Source: Thermoflexus hugenholtzii JAD2 | GTDB taxonomy: Bacteria; Chloroflexota; Dehalococcoidia; UBA2979 | Direction of reading: 5' to 3' | NCBI GenBank assembly: GCA_945903275.1 | Contig: CAMDNW010000004.1 | Location: forward strand, 81,491-145,490 | Length of the DNA stretch: 64,000 nt | Shown: piece by piece, positions 42,664-51,100 of the stretch | Layout of the letters: each line of letters opens with the position of its first letter | How positions within the stretch are numbered: the first letter of the stretch is position 1 | Position numbers and translations under genes: made by a program | The notes under the pieces: generated by a model | Seen by the model: only the letters and a program-made list of their open reading frames with translations | Databases searched by the model: none | What the model was told of the DNA's origin: nothing

Positions 42664-43553
42664 ATGACCAATGCACCTCGCACTCATGACGCCTTCGGCC
42701 GCTAGGCCAATCACGTCCTGATCGAACCGGATGCCGTCGTCCACTGGGACTGCTCGGTCAAAGGCCGGAACTGCTGCGTCGATAAAGGCATCGTGGTGCG
42801 CCGCTACGATATGGGGCGCCTGTGTCATATGAGCCAGCGGCCGCGTGCATGCAGTGACCGCGGACAAGACCGTCACGTTCGCATGGCACGGCCCAACGGG
42901 CGCGCTCGTCGGCTCGCTGGCGCATCGGCCTTACACCCCGGAGCATATGACCTGCACGTTCTCCGAGGAGATCACCAATCGCGACGCGGCACGCATCCGC
43001 GACGAGGATCCCGCGCGCTTCGCCGGGCTGCCTCGCACGGTGCAGCTCGCCGCGGACGCACCCGCCGCGAACGAGTACTCGGTCGCCGGCCTCTGCGCCG
43101 CACATCTCAATCGTTCCGAGGTCTGCCGCGCCTTCCCGTTCCAACATCAAGTGCAGGTCGAATCGGGGGGGGGTACGACCAGCGAGGCCGGGATGTTGCG
43201 CGTGAACGTCTGCGGCTCCTGCGCCCTCTCCACGCCCACCACCCCTCGTGCAGTCGTGGACAGCGAAGACCTGGGCGAGTACGGGCGGGCGAACGACGCC
43301 TTCAGCACGGTGATGGCGTATACCCCGCAGCCGCGGCGCGGCCAACATCGCCAGTCTGCCTAGCACGCGCTCACGCGCGCGCGACACCGACCGCTCACAG
43401 CTCTGGGGCGGCCTGCTCTAGGCCGTCGAACGCGCCCTAGCCAAGGGCGAGGTGACCCCGGTCGCCGCGGGCGAGCAACGTTCGGTATTGCGCGTGATCG
43501 CCGGTGGCGGTCATTTGGACGCCTCGCGCCGGGACCGCCTACACGTCGTTTAG
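42664..43553 (+). pseudogene. YkgJ-family cysteine-cluster protein, multiply disrupted
   Basis: Three frames together form a recognisable YkgJ-like protein. Frame 1 from ATG 42664 gives MTNAPRTHDAFGR, TAG (42703-42705), then VVHWDCSVKGRNCCVDKGIV and 'VRRYDMGRLCH' (the C-x(5)-CC cluster before a Y-D helix). Frame 2 from about 42840 gives 'TFAWHGPTGALVGSLAHRPY', 'TNRDAARIRDEDPARFAGLP' and 'NRSEVCRAFPF' (the C-R-x-FP motif). Frame 3 from about 43335 gives 'RGAANIASLPSTR', another TAG (43419-43421) and 'AVERALAKGEVTPVAAG', ending at TAG 43551-43553. Two stops and two frameshifts mean it cannot make the protein. Confidence 0.72.
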
Positions 43554-43622
43554 CCCTCTCAGCGGCGCCACCGCACATCGTCACAGGTTGCCCGCGCGCC
43601 TGACCGCCTCGAAGATGCAGGC

Positions 43623-44546
43623 ATGCCAGAACACACCGCTCTCGTCACCGGCTCATCCGGCTTCTTCGGCGGCCACCTTGTTGCCCGTCTCGTGCGTGAC
43701 GGGGTGACCGTCACCGGCCTCGACTTCGCGGAGCCGCACAACCCACTGCCACCCGGCGTGCGTGACCTGCGCATCGATGTTCGCGATGCGGCGGCCATCC
43801 GTGCCGCCGTGCTCGATGTGCGCCCAGAGGTGATCTATCACCTTGCTGCGCAGGCCTCGGTGAGCGTCTCAATGCGCGAGCCGGTGGTCGACATCGAGAC
43901 CAACGTGCTGGGCACGCTGCATCTCGCCCGCGCTGCCGCCGAGGCTGGCACGGCGCGCTTCGTGTTCGTCTCTACCGGCGGCGCGCTGTTCGGCGAGCCA
44001 GCCGTTGTGCCGGTCACCGAGCAATTGGCTGCCTCCCCAGCCTCAATCTACGGTTCGTCCAAGCTCGCCGCCGAGCAGTACCTCGCGGTCGCACTGGCGG
44101 GGACGGCGACCGCGCTTTCGGTCGTGCGCCCCGGCAACATCTACGGTCCCGCTCAGGATCCGCACGGCGAGGCCGGTGTCGTCGCGATCTTCACGCAGCG
44201 CATGTTGCGTGGCGAGCCAGTCACTATCTTTGGCACTGGCGGTCAGCAGCGGGACTACGTCTATGTAGACGATGTGGTTGAGGCCACCGTCAGCGCGGCG
44301 AGCGGGACGCCTACAACCTGCCTCATCGGCACCGGGCATGGGACAAGCACGCAGACCATCTTCGACACGCTCGCCGCGGTCACTGGCTACGGCCAGCCGG
44401 CCATCTACGCAGACGAGCGGCCCGGCGACATCCAGCGCATCTGGCTTGACGCCTCGCACGCCCGCGAAGTCTGGGGCTGGGAGCCGCGCATCGCGCTCAG
44501 CGACGGCATGGCGCGTACCGTCGACTGGTTCCGCTCCCGCGTCTGA
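43623..44546 (+). CDS. NAD-dependent epimerase/dehydratase (UDP-glucose 4-epimerase-like)
   Basis: A 307-residue extended SDR: 'ALVTGSSGFFGGHLVARLV' (G-x-x-G-x-x-G), 'VIYHLAAQASVSVSM', catalytic Tyr-x-x-x-Lys in 'SPASIYGSSKLAAEQYL', 'RPGNIYGPAQDPHGEAGVVAIFTQRMLRGEPVTIFGTGGQQRDYVYVDDVVEA' and the 'AREVWGWEPRIALSDGMARTVDWF' C terminus. It is a sugar-nucleotide epimerase or dehydratase; GalE-like activity is most likely but not proven. The 3' end overlaps the convergent membrane protein gene by about 142 bases. Confidence 0.93.
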   Translation: MPEHTALVTGSSGFFGGHLVARLVRDGVTVTGLDFAEPHNPLPPGVRDLRIDVRDAAAIRAAVLDVRPEVIYHLAAQASVSVSMREPVVDIETNVLGTLHLARAAAEAGTARFVFVSTGGALFGEPAVVPVTEQLAASPASIYGSSKLAAEQYLAVALAGTATALSVVRPGNIYGPAQDPHGEAGVVAIFTQRMLRGEPVTIFGTGGQQRDYVYVDDVVEATVSAASGTPTTCLIGTGHGTSTQTIFDTLAAVTGYGQPAIYADERPGDIQRIWLDASHAREVWGWEPRIALSDGMARTVDWFRSRV

Positions 44547-46252
44547 GGTGTCTGCACCGCAGCGTGCCGGCCTACATAGCGATAGATCGTTGCACCAGAA
44601 CCGTTGTAGACGGCTCTGAAACGGGGGTCAGCGCGGAGCGTCTGCACCATGTGTTCGCAGCACTGCCAATAGGGCGACTTCGGGATGAAGACATAGTCGT
44701 AGGAGATACCGGTGATGTCACGCCACTGCACGATGCAGTCGGCATCGACATCGGAGCAGCCCTGTGCGAGGCCATGTACCCAGATGCGCTGCTCGAAGAC
44801 GCCGCCCGGGAACCACTCGTAGCCCTGCACGGTCGACACGCTCACCCGCTGGGCGAGCACTGGGAACCACTCGGAACTGCGGTCGGTCGGCCATGATTCG
44901 GCGCTGACGACTAGGAAGCGGGCGTCGAGGGGCGTTTCCTCCGCTACCCATGCCAGCGCCGTGCGCTCATTCGTGGAGACCGAGGCGAGCGCCGGCGTCT
45001 CGCCGGCACGCATGAGAGCTCCATTCGTGGCGTACCAGAGGAACACGCCGAGCACGATCGGTGCCCACGAGCGCATCGCAAAACTTAGGCTCACGCCGCC
45101 GATCTGCGGCTCGCCGGCCGCTGGTGCAGCCTCGGCCCATCGCTTTCGCAGCGGACGGAGGGTGACAGGCAGGACGACCTCGGCCCACCCGATCCCCGCG
45201 AGCATCGCGAGCGGAATTGTCGAATACGTCTGGAACGCGCGGGCGTCGAGCAGAATAATCGCCACCCACCACGCCGGGAGCAGGAACCGTCCGCTGGTGA
45301 TGCTGGCGATCATTCCCAGCAACGCCAGCATCGCGATCAGCGGAAAGAGCGGCTCACTGGTGGTCGCTAGGCTGAGCAGCGAGGAGATCAGATAGCCTCG
45401 CACCGTGCTCTCCGTGAAGAACGTGCCTCCGGTGGCGTTGGCCGCGATAAACGGGGCCACACCATGCGTCGCAATGACCGTCCCCCACCACGGCGCAGTC
45501 AGCACCACCGTACCGGCCGCCACAATCACCGAGGTCGCCGCGCTGCGGCGGCTCCGGCAGAACGCGGTGAAGAAGAGAGCGATGCTGAATACGAGGAACG
45601 CGCCGGTCTGCAGGTGGCTGAGTACCGTCAGTGCACAGCAGAGCGTGGCAAGGAGCATCGGCCGCCAGCCGGCCTCGCGATACATCACCACCACGAAATG
45701 CAATGCCATGATCGCGAAGAGCAGCCCGAACGATCGCGTCACGCCACCGCCCATGATCATCCAGATGAAGCTACGTGGCACGAGGGCAAACGCGAAGACC
45801 GCGATCACCACCGCAATCCTTGATGGCACCAGGTCGCGCGCCAGCAGGGCAAACGCTCCAACCATCAGGCAACTGACCGTGAGCGGCAGGAACCGGAAGA
45901 TGTCTACCAGTGTCAGAGGAGTGACTAATTCCAACAGGCCGGCGGCGTAGAACCCGAGCGGTGCGTATGCGAACGGGATGTCGGCGAAATTATAGAGCGT
46001 GGTCGCGGGCAACCGGAACTGTGCAGCCTGGAGGTCGCGCGTCATCTGGAAGAACAGTCCGCCGTCATTGAGGGGGAAGTCTGCAGTCAGGACGTAGTAG
46101 GCGCGGACGAACGCCCCAATGAGCACGCCGAGCGCCACCATGAGCGTCCCCACCTCGATGGCGGCAAGGCGGTCGAGGACGATATCGAGCAGATCGCGAC
46201 GCTCGTCAGTACTGCCGCCTGCATGAGAGGCGGCTGGCGCGACCTTGTCCAT
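44405..46252 (-). CDS. Large polytopic membrane protein, GT-C glycosyltransferase-like
   Basis: A 615-residue protein with about ten to twelve hydrophobic segments between residues 30 and 440 and a soluble C-terminal domain with 'DARFLVVSAESWPTDRSSEWFPVLAQRVSVSTVQGYEWFPGGVF'. The first luminal loop, 'YYVLTADFPLNDGGLFFQMTRDL', carries an acidic motif like that of GT-C enzymes using lipid-linked sugars. ATG 46252 (MDKVAPAASHAGG) is preferred over the longer open frame. The last 47 codons (GRHAAVQTPQTRER ...) lie opposite the epimerase 3' end and look like antisense-derived sequence, so the C terminus may have been extended by loss of an earlier stop. Neighbouring the epimerase, a role in cell-surface glycan assembly is plausible. 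Confidence 0.78.
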   Translation of the reverse strand: MDKVAPAASHAGGSTDERRDLLDIVLDRLAAIEVGTLMVALGVLIGAFVRAYYVLTADFPLNDGGLFFQMTRDLQAAQFRLPATTLYNFADIPFAYAPLGFYAAGLLELVTPLTLVDIFRFLPLTVSCLMVGAFALLARDLVPSRIAVVIAVFAFALVPRSFIWMIMGGGVTRSFGLLFAIMALHFVVVMYREAGWRPMLLATLCCALTVLSHLQTGAFLVFSIALFFTAFCRSRRSAATSVIVAAGTVVLTAPWWGTVIATHGVAPFIAANATGGTFFTESTVRGYLISSLLSLATTSEPLFPLIAMLALLGMIASITSGRFLLPAWWVAIILLDARAFQTYSTIPLAMLAGIGWAEVVLPVTLRPLRKRWAEAAPAAGEPQIGGVSLSFAMRSWAPIVLGVFLWYATNGALMRAGETPALASVSTNERTALAWVAEETPLDARFLVVSAESWPTDRSSEWFPVLAQRVSVSTVQGYEWFPGGVFEQRIWVHGLAQGCSDVDADCIVQWRDITGISYDYVFIPKSPYWQCCEHMVQTLRADPRFRAVYNGSGATIYRYVGRHAAVQTPQTRERNQSTVRAMPSLSAMRGSQPQTSRACEASSQMRWMSPGRSSA

Positions 46253-46731
46253 GGCTTCTGGTTGCCGCACGTCGACTCCGGTATCCACTGGCAGGGCCGA
46301 TCGTACAATGCGCCTCGTTTGTGGTCGTGCTGGGTGTCGGCCTAGGCGCACGCCGTCACGCACGTGCATCCCCACCGGTTCCGCCACACGTTCACTACCT
46401 GGGCGATCCAGCACGACGCCCGTGAGCTAGACGTCCAGTATTGACTCGGTCATGCGACCGGCCAGATGATCCGCAGGTACCCAGCAACGTATCGATCAGA
46501 GCAAGCCGCGCTCCGCCATGCGGCATTATCGCCAGCCGATCAGATACATCGGGACACACCATGAAACCGCATGCACAAGTCCTGTGGCCGGAAATGACCG
46601 CACGGCCGTCTTAACAGACGTCGGGTCTTGGCACCGCCAGCCGATTGCGGGCAACCGCCCGCTAAGGCGCGTAGCCGCCCGAAAACCATCGGTTCACCGC
46701 AATCACACCGCAGGTTCACGCCAACCGCTGC
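46253..46731. other. Long intergenic region upstream of lexA and of the membrane protein
   Basis: About 480 bases between two divergent genes. The minus frame stays open to 46414 with basic codons but shows no recognisable protein. I found no RNA gene, repeat family or relic in the rest. It must contain the promoter of the membrane protein gene and the upstream part of the lexA control region. Confidence 0.5.
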
Positions 46732-46761
46732 TTGACCCGGAGCTCAGCAAGAGGGTACGTT
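46732..46761 (+). promoter_or_regulatory. Candidate lexA promoter
   Basis: TTGACC at 46732-46737 and TACGTT at 46756-46761, spaced 18 bases, fit a sigma-70 type promoter, with the operator palindrome directly after the -10 box. It lies about 52 bases before the lexA ATG. Confidence 0.45.
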
Positions 46762-46772
46762 TGTTCCGAACA
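46762..46772. promoter_or_regulatory. Candidate LexA operator (SOS box)
   Basis: TGTTCCGAACA is an 11-base near-perfect palindrome built of GTTC and GAAC half sites, as in Gram-positive and Chloroflexota LexA sites. Its placement at the likely transcription start of lexA fits autorepression. Confidence 0.5.
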
Positions 46773-46813
46773 TTGGTGCCGATACGGCGCATGCGATGGG
46801 TAGGGGTGAGTAC

Positions 46814-47446
46814 ATGGCTGAAGCGCTTTCAGACAAGCAGCAGCGAATACTGGCATTTGTGGAGAGTTTTCTGCAGGAGCACGACTACCCGCCCTCCATC
46901 CGCGACATTCAGCAGGGGTGCGAGATTTCGTCCACTTCTGTGGTGGATTACAACCTGAAGCGGCTGGAAGAGCGCGGAATGATCCGGCGCGACCGGGAGA
47001 TATCGCGCGCGATTCAACTGCCTTCGGGTGCGGGGCGGCGACGCTCGCTCACGGTCCCGCTACTTGGCAAGATCGCGGCTGGGAGTCCCATTCCGCTCCC
47101 ACCCGACACGTTGGAGCCCGGCTACGACGAGATCGAGGTTACTGAGTATCAGACCCGCGGGAAGACGAATGCCTTTGCCCTGAAGGTCGAGGGCACCTCG
47201 ATGATTGATGCGCTGATCAACGATGGCGACATTGTGATCCTTGAGCCGACGCACTCGTGCGATAACGGGGACATGGTGGCGGTCTGGCTGAAGCGCGAGA
47301 ACGAGACCACGCTTAAGAAGTTCTTCCACGAAGGCAGCCGCATCCGGTTACAGCCAATGAACGCCACCATGGAACCCATCTACACCGACCCTGACAACGT
47401 TGAAGTGCAGGGCCGCGTGCTGTCGTCGATTCGCTCCGACTGGTAG
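46814..47446 (+). CDS. lexA: LexA repressor
   Basis: A 210-residue SOS repressor. N-terminal winged helix-turn-helix 'LSDKQQRILAFVESFLQEHDYPPSIRDIQQGCEISSTSVVDYNLKRLEERGMIRRD', cleavage site Ala-Gly in 'LLGKIAAGSPI', catalytic Ser in 'KVEGTSMIDALI' and Lys in 'GDMVAVWLKREN'. All parts needed for RecA-stimulated self-cleavage are present. The ATG at 46814 (MAEALSDKQQ), with GGGGTGAG just upstream, is preferred to ATG 46796. It is preceded by a candidate SOS box, implying autoregulation. Confidence 0.96.
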   Translation: MAEALSDKQQRILAFVESFLQEHDYPPSIRDIQQGCEISSTSVVDYNLKRLEERGMIRRDREISRAIQLPSGAGRRRSLTVPLLGKIAAGSPIPLPPDTLEPGYDEIEVTEYQTRGKTNAFALKVEGTSMIDALINDGDIVILEPTHSCDNGDMVAVWLKRENETTLKKFFHEGSRIRLQPMNATMEPIYTDPDNVEVQGRVLSSIRSDW

Positions 47447-47477
47447 CGCCGTTCCTCGCCGGCGCGTGACTGCTGAC

Positions 47478-48533
47478 TCATCGGCCACGCGCCGGCATGG
47501 GCGCAAGTTCCGCAAGGCGGCAGAGCAACAGCTCCAACACCAAGTCTTCATTCATACGTCCAGTCTTGACGGCGTGATCCGCCGTTTCGGCGGCACGCAA
47601 CGCCTGTTCCGCCCCCGTGCGGCCGAGCGTTTCAGCCTGACGGATCAGTTTTCCTAGTGCCCATTGGTTGGAAACCCCAGTTGCTTCGCCGATCGTCGCC
47701 TGCGGCGCGCGCTGCTCGACAAGTTCGGCCGCACGCACAAGGTTCCGGAGTTGTCGCGAGATCATCACAAGGATGCCGATCGCGGACTCGCTGCCTTCCT
47801 CAAGCATCTGCCGTAGTAGCCGGAGCGCCACAGGGGTGCGTCCCTCCACCGCCGCGTCGACGAGGTCGAACATACCTGCCTCGCGCGCAGCGGGAGTGAG
47901 CGTGCGTACGTCCGTTACGGTGATCGGCCGACCATCCGTGTATTGCGCGAGTTTGTCGATCTCGCCCGCGAGTGCCCAGAGGTTTGCGCCGAGCAATTCA
48001 GAGAGAGCCTCGGCGGCTGTGCGTTCCACCTGTACACCGCGCGCTGCCGCGCGCTCCAGCACCCATCCTACGACCTCGTTGCCGGTCTCCCGGCCGAACA
48101 GGCGTAGAGCACGAAATTCGCGGATATCGGCGCCCGCCAGTACGAGCAGCGCTCGCCGTAGCGGTGAGCGTTCGAGCGCCATGCGGTCGTCGCGATCCGA
48201 CGCCGGCTCCAGCAACGCGAGATGGTTGCATTCCGGCATCACCGCGAGGAAGTCCACGAGCGCTTGCCACTGGTCGAGCAGCCCGCGGCGCGAACCGAGC
48301 GTTACGAGCAGCCCCTCGACGGTCACCAGCCGCGCCAAAGCGAGGAACGGCATCGCCGATAGATTCTGGATGAGATCACCCGGCATGAGCCCGCGCGCTG
48401 AAAGGACGATGGTATTCGTCCCGAGCATACCGTCGGTATCGAGGCCCGCGCGGAGCGCGCTGTACGCCTCATGCAGGCGGAAGTCGTCAGAGTCGGTGCC
48501 GGGGGCAAGTGAACCGGTGTAGAGATGCAGCAT
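47478..48533 (-). CDS. holA: DNA polymerase III subunit delta (HolA)
   Basis: A 351-residue clamp-loader delta subunit. MLHLYTGSLAPGTDSDDFRL replaces the usual 'G-x-D-x-(F/Y)-L-x-x-x' start, followed by 'GMLGTNTIVLSARGLMPGDLIQNLSAMPFLALARLVTVEG' (N-terminal AAA+ like domain without a P-loop), 'LWALAGEIDKLAQY' and the C-terminal collar 'LLRQMLEEGSESAIGILVMISRQLRNLV'. This is diagnostic of HolA. ATG 48533 overlaps the stop of the upstream 88-residue membrane protein as TGATG. Confidence 0.92.
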   Translation of the reverse strand: MLHLYTGSLAPGTDSDDFRLHEAYSALRAGLDTDGMLGTNTIVLSARGLMPGDLIQNLSAMPFLALARLVTVEGLLVTLGSRRGLLDQWQALVDFLAVMPECNHLALLEPASDRDDRMALERSPLRRALLVLAGADIREFRALRLFGRETGNEVVGWVLERAAARGVQVERTAAEALSELLGANLWALAGEIDKLAQYTDGRPITVTDVRTLTPAAREAGMFDLVDAAVEGRTPVALRLLRQMLEEGSESAIGILVMISRQLRNLVRAAELVEQRAPQATIGEATGVSNQWALGKLIRQAETLGRTGAEQALRAAETADHAVKTGRMNEDLVLELLLCRLAELAPMPARGR

Positions 48534-48799
48534 CAGTCGAGATCCAGTCGCCAGCCGAAGTAGGTAGTGACCGTCGTGACCACGAAGATCGCCGATCCCG
48601 GCCACACGAGCGTTTGCACCAGCAGGACTGTCCCGTCACCGGCGGCTGCCACGTAAGCGACCCAGAGCACAGCCAGCGCCAGTCCAGGCAGGGGCAGCCA
48701 CCAAGGTAGCCGAGGCTGCCCGTCGTCGAGCATGGCGGGGCGGAGGCGACCGTCGCTGGCCTCGTCTTCCTCGGTCATCTCGTGTTCATCTGTCACCAT
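48533..48799 (-). CDS. Small membrane protein, unknown
   Basis: An 88-residue protein from ATG 48799, preceded by GGAGG five bases upstream. The first 28 residues are acidic (TDEHEMTEEDEASDGR), then two hydrophobic helices (WWLPLPGLALAVLWVAYVAA and GSAIFVVTTVTTYFGW). Not recognised. It is translationally coupled to holA, which suggests expression control of holA more than a shared function. Confidence 0.7.
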   Translation of the reverse strand: MVTDEHEMTEEDEASDGRLRPAMLDDGQPRLPWWLPLPGLALAVLWVAYVAAAGDGTVLLVQTLVWPGSAIFVVTTVTTYFGWRLDLD

Positions 48800-48869
48800 G
48801 AGGCCTCCACAGGCATGGTACGGGCGAGGTGTGCGCCTGCGCCACGCGCTATGAGACGAGCTACGAACG

Positions 48870-49078
48870 CTACAGGAACAGGTCGCGCTCGAACGGTCGA
48901 ACGAGTTCGCGTGCGGAACCCTCGCCGCGATCATACGGGTAGCCGCGCACGATGGCAGCAGTCACAGCGGCCAGTTTTTCCATGACACGGCCACTGGCGG
49001 CAGCAATCTCGTCTGCCGCAGCGGGCATGGTGACTCGCAGTTCGCGACCACCGAGGTCGCGAATGACCTTGGCCTCGT
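48870..49078 (-). pseudogene. C-terminal relic of coenzyme F420:gamma-glutamyl ligase (CofE)
   Basis: The minus strand encodes 'DLGGRELRVTMPAAADEIAAASGRVMEKLAAVTAAIVRGYPYDRGEGSARELVRPFERDLFL' up to the stop at 48870. This corresponds to the end of CofE ('GREL-x-x-T-x-x-A-x-ADE-(I/L)-A-x-A-A-x-x-VM-x-K ... P-x-AIVRG ... GSA-x-x-L-x-R-P-x-x-x-D-LF'). The rest of the enzyme is missing; upstream of about 49078 the frame runs into antisense of another relic. F420 synthesis genes may therefore exist, or have existed, in the genome. Confidence 0.55.
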
Positions 49079-49373
49079 GCGGCGCTTCCTGCGCGCAACG
49101 CAATACGCAGCCGAACACCCCGACGAGGCGGTCGACGCGACGCGCACCTACGCGCCGGGCGCAGACCGCGGCCAGCAGCGGTTTCTGCTCGACGCCGACC
49201 TTGCCGCGGCGAAGCGCAGAGACGATATCGGCCGGTCGAGTCCGCAACAGTGGGAAGCACTCAAAGCCATACTGCGCACACACGGAGTGCTGACGAAGCC
49301 AGCGATCGGAGAAACGGTGTTCGCTGGTTCAACCGGCGACGCGCTCTATGATGCGCAGGGCCGTTTACGCTGA
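49060..49373 (+). pseudogene. C-terminal relic of an NMT1/THI5-type ABC substrate-binding protein
   Basis: The plus strand reads 'DLGLVRRFLRATQYAAEHPDEAVDATRTYAPGAD', 'QQRFLLDADLAAAK', 'SSPQQWEALKAILRTHGVLTKP' and 'LYDAQGRLR', ending at TGA 49371-49373. This is the typical C-terminal lobe of NMT1-like periplasmic binding proteins ('VRRFLRAT-x-x-(G)-x-x-YA-x-x-HP-x-EAV'). No N-terminal lobe or start is present. It abuts the CofE relic in opposite orientation, so two relics have been joined. Confidence 0.5.
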
Positions 49374-49380
49374 CACGCGC

Positions 49381-51009
49381 TCAGCGGACGTCGACGCCAG
49401 CGGTGCCGATAGCGATGTTGTCGAAGTAAATCTGGAACTCCCACGTACCGGGCCCAACACCGCCATCGCCGCCGGTCACGCCAACCCACCACGTACCGCG
49501 TTCGCCGCCATACCAAGTCTGGGGAGGCGATTTGAAGATTGCCTGGCCATTGCGCATAGCGACCCAGCGGATAGTTTGGACGCCTGCCGCCTGCCGGTAG
49601 TTGAAGAACGCGAGCAATTGACCTGCCCGTGCCGATGGCCGTTCACCGGGCAGTTGCTCGGGCGAGGCTGTAGCCGCGAACTGAAGACCATCGACGATCG
49701 GGCGGCGGAGCACATCAGGCGGTGCAACACCGACATAGATGCGCGCGGTCGCGTGCACTACACCAGCGACCCACACCTCGAGTGTCCAAGTGCCGGTCGG
49801 TATGCCGCGCGCGTTTGGCGTGGTCAGGCGGTCGGACACCACCGCGAAGTTGCCGAGCGACCAAGTGTACGAGGACGACAGCGCGTCCTGCAGCGTCCCG
49901 TTCAAGTACCAGCGTTCCTGGACGAGCGAGCCCTGCGCGACGCCTTGCACGATGAACTCGTAGTCAATACCGGCTGTCTCGCTACGGAAGATGTTCGTGT
50001 AGTCGAAGAGGTCGCGGAAGCCGGGGCCTTCGATGGCATTCTCCGCAAAGACAGGCTTGCTTACAACCGCACCGTCACGCGTATTCGCAGCAGAGCCCGC
50101 GCCGGAGATCGAAGGAAGATGTTGCAGCGCGGGACTGAAGCGTAACGACGCGCCGCCGCCTCGTGCCTGATTGATGACATCAAGCGCACGGGCGAGTGGG
50201 CGCACCACTGCAACCGGCGCAGCAGGGTCGAATGCTAGTTGCGTCGCGATCCCGACCAGCGCGCCGGACTGGTCGAATACCGGTGCGCCCACCGCGATGC
50301 CGGGCAAGCGTGCGTCGGTCTTGATCCAAGCGCGCGACTCACCCGCACCGTCGCCACTGAAGCCGGTGACGCTTCCGTTCACCACATGGATCGGCTGCGA
50401 GCGATCCTGAGCGGGTTGCGCGAGCATCCGTAGCCGGTCGCCGCGGCGCAGACTTGAGACGTCAGCGAGCGTGGCGCCTGCGAACATGAGCGGTGGGTGC
50501 TGTGCCCCTTCGCGGAGCCCGGTCAGCCGCAGCACCGCGAAATCGAATGACGGGTTCGCCGCGACCAGTTCAGCGGCGAATTCGGGAGCACCACCGCCGC
50601 CAATTCCTGGGCCGACAGCGAGGCGCGTATAGCCCCGTGTTCCGTCGGCGAGGAACGGTTGCACGAGTTGGTAACTGGTGAGGATGAGTTGCTGCTGCAG
50701 GTCGATGACCACACCGGCACCTGTGCGAACGGATGCGTTGGAGTCACCAAGTGCCTGCACTTGCACGAGCGTCTTACCGAGTTCGCCGTCGGGAATCGCA
50801 GGGCGGTTGCCGCCGTCGCCTGCGGAGCCTGCCAGCCGCAAAGAGCCAGGAGCCAGGAGCGGGGGGGCAGCGATTGGCGCGGGGGTGCCGGGAGCAGGCT
50901 TCGCGGTCGGCGCAGTACCGTGGCCGGGTATCATCTCAGCGGCGCGATCGCAGCCAGCGAACACGAACAAGATGGCCATACCGGCCATGCGGATCCAACT
51001 GGAGCGCAT
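49381..51009 (-). CDS. Lipoprotein with a trypsin-fold domain lacking the catalytic triad
   Basis: A 542-residue predicted lipoprotein (MRSSWIRMAGMAILFVFAGC; lipobox FAGC). Residues about 75-290 follow the HtrA chymotrypsin fold: 'GAGVVIDLQQQLILTSYQLVQPF', 'AANPSFDFAVLRLTG', 'LRRGDRLRMLAQP' and 'WIKTDARLPGIAVGAPVFDQSGALVGIATQLA'. The His of TN-x-HVV is Tyr-Gln here, and GNSGGP is replaced by PGIAVGAP, so no Ser-His-Asp triad remains. The C-terminal half has two beta-sandwich units (YEFIVQGVAQGSLVQERWYL; WTLEVWVAGVVHATARIYVG; WEFQIYFDNIAIG). It may be a binding protein at the cell surface, next to the true HtrA. Confidence 0.82.
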   Translation of the reverse strand: MRSSWIRMAGMAILFVFAGCDRAAEMIPGHGTAPTAKPAPGTPAPIAAPPLLAPGSLRLAGSAGDGGNRPAIPDGELGKTLVQVQALGDSNASVRTGAGVVIDLQQQLILTSYQLVQPFLADGTRGYTRLAVGPGIGGGGAPEFAAELVAANPSFDFAVLRLTGLREGAQHPPLMFAGATLADVSSLRRGDRLRMLAQPAQDRSQPIHVVNGSVTGFSGDGAGESRAWIKTDARLPGIAVGAPVFDQSGALVGIATQLAFDPAAPVAVVRPLARALDVINQARGGGASLRFSPALQHLPSISGAGSAANTRDGAVVSKPVFAENAIEGPGFRDLFDYTNIFRSETAGIDYEFIVQGVAQGSLVQERWYLNGTLQDALSSSYTWSLGNFAVVSDRLTTPNARGIPTGTWTLEVWVAGVVHATARIYVGVAPPDVLRRPIVDGLQFAATASPEQLPGERPSARAGQLLAFFNYRQAAGVQTIRWVAMRNGQAIFKSPPQTWYGGERGTWWVGVTGGDGGVGPGTWEFQIYFDNIAIGTAGVDVR

Positions 51010-51100
51010 AGGGGGCGTAGCGTAGCGCCCATGCGCGTCCGCGCGCTAGGCCACGGGCCGTACACTCGTTGTAGCGAGACACGCAAGCGAAGGTCGGTAT

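Noticed and set aside
42758..43387. Minus-strand open frame of 209 codons in the YkgJ region
   Set aside because: The plus-strand frames give recognisable YkgJ motifs, while the minus frame is Arg/Gly/Ala-rich with none.
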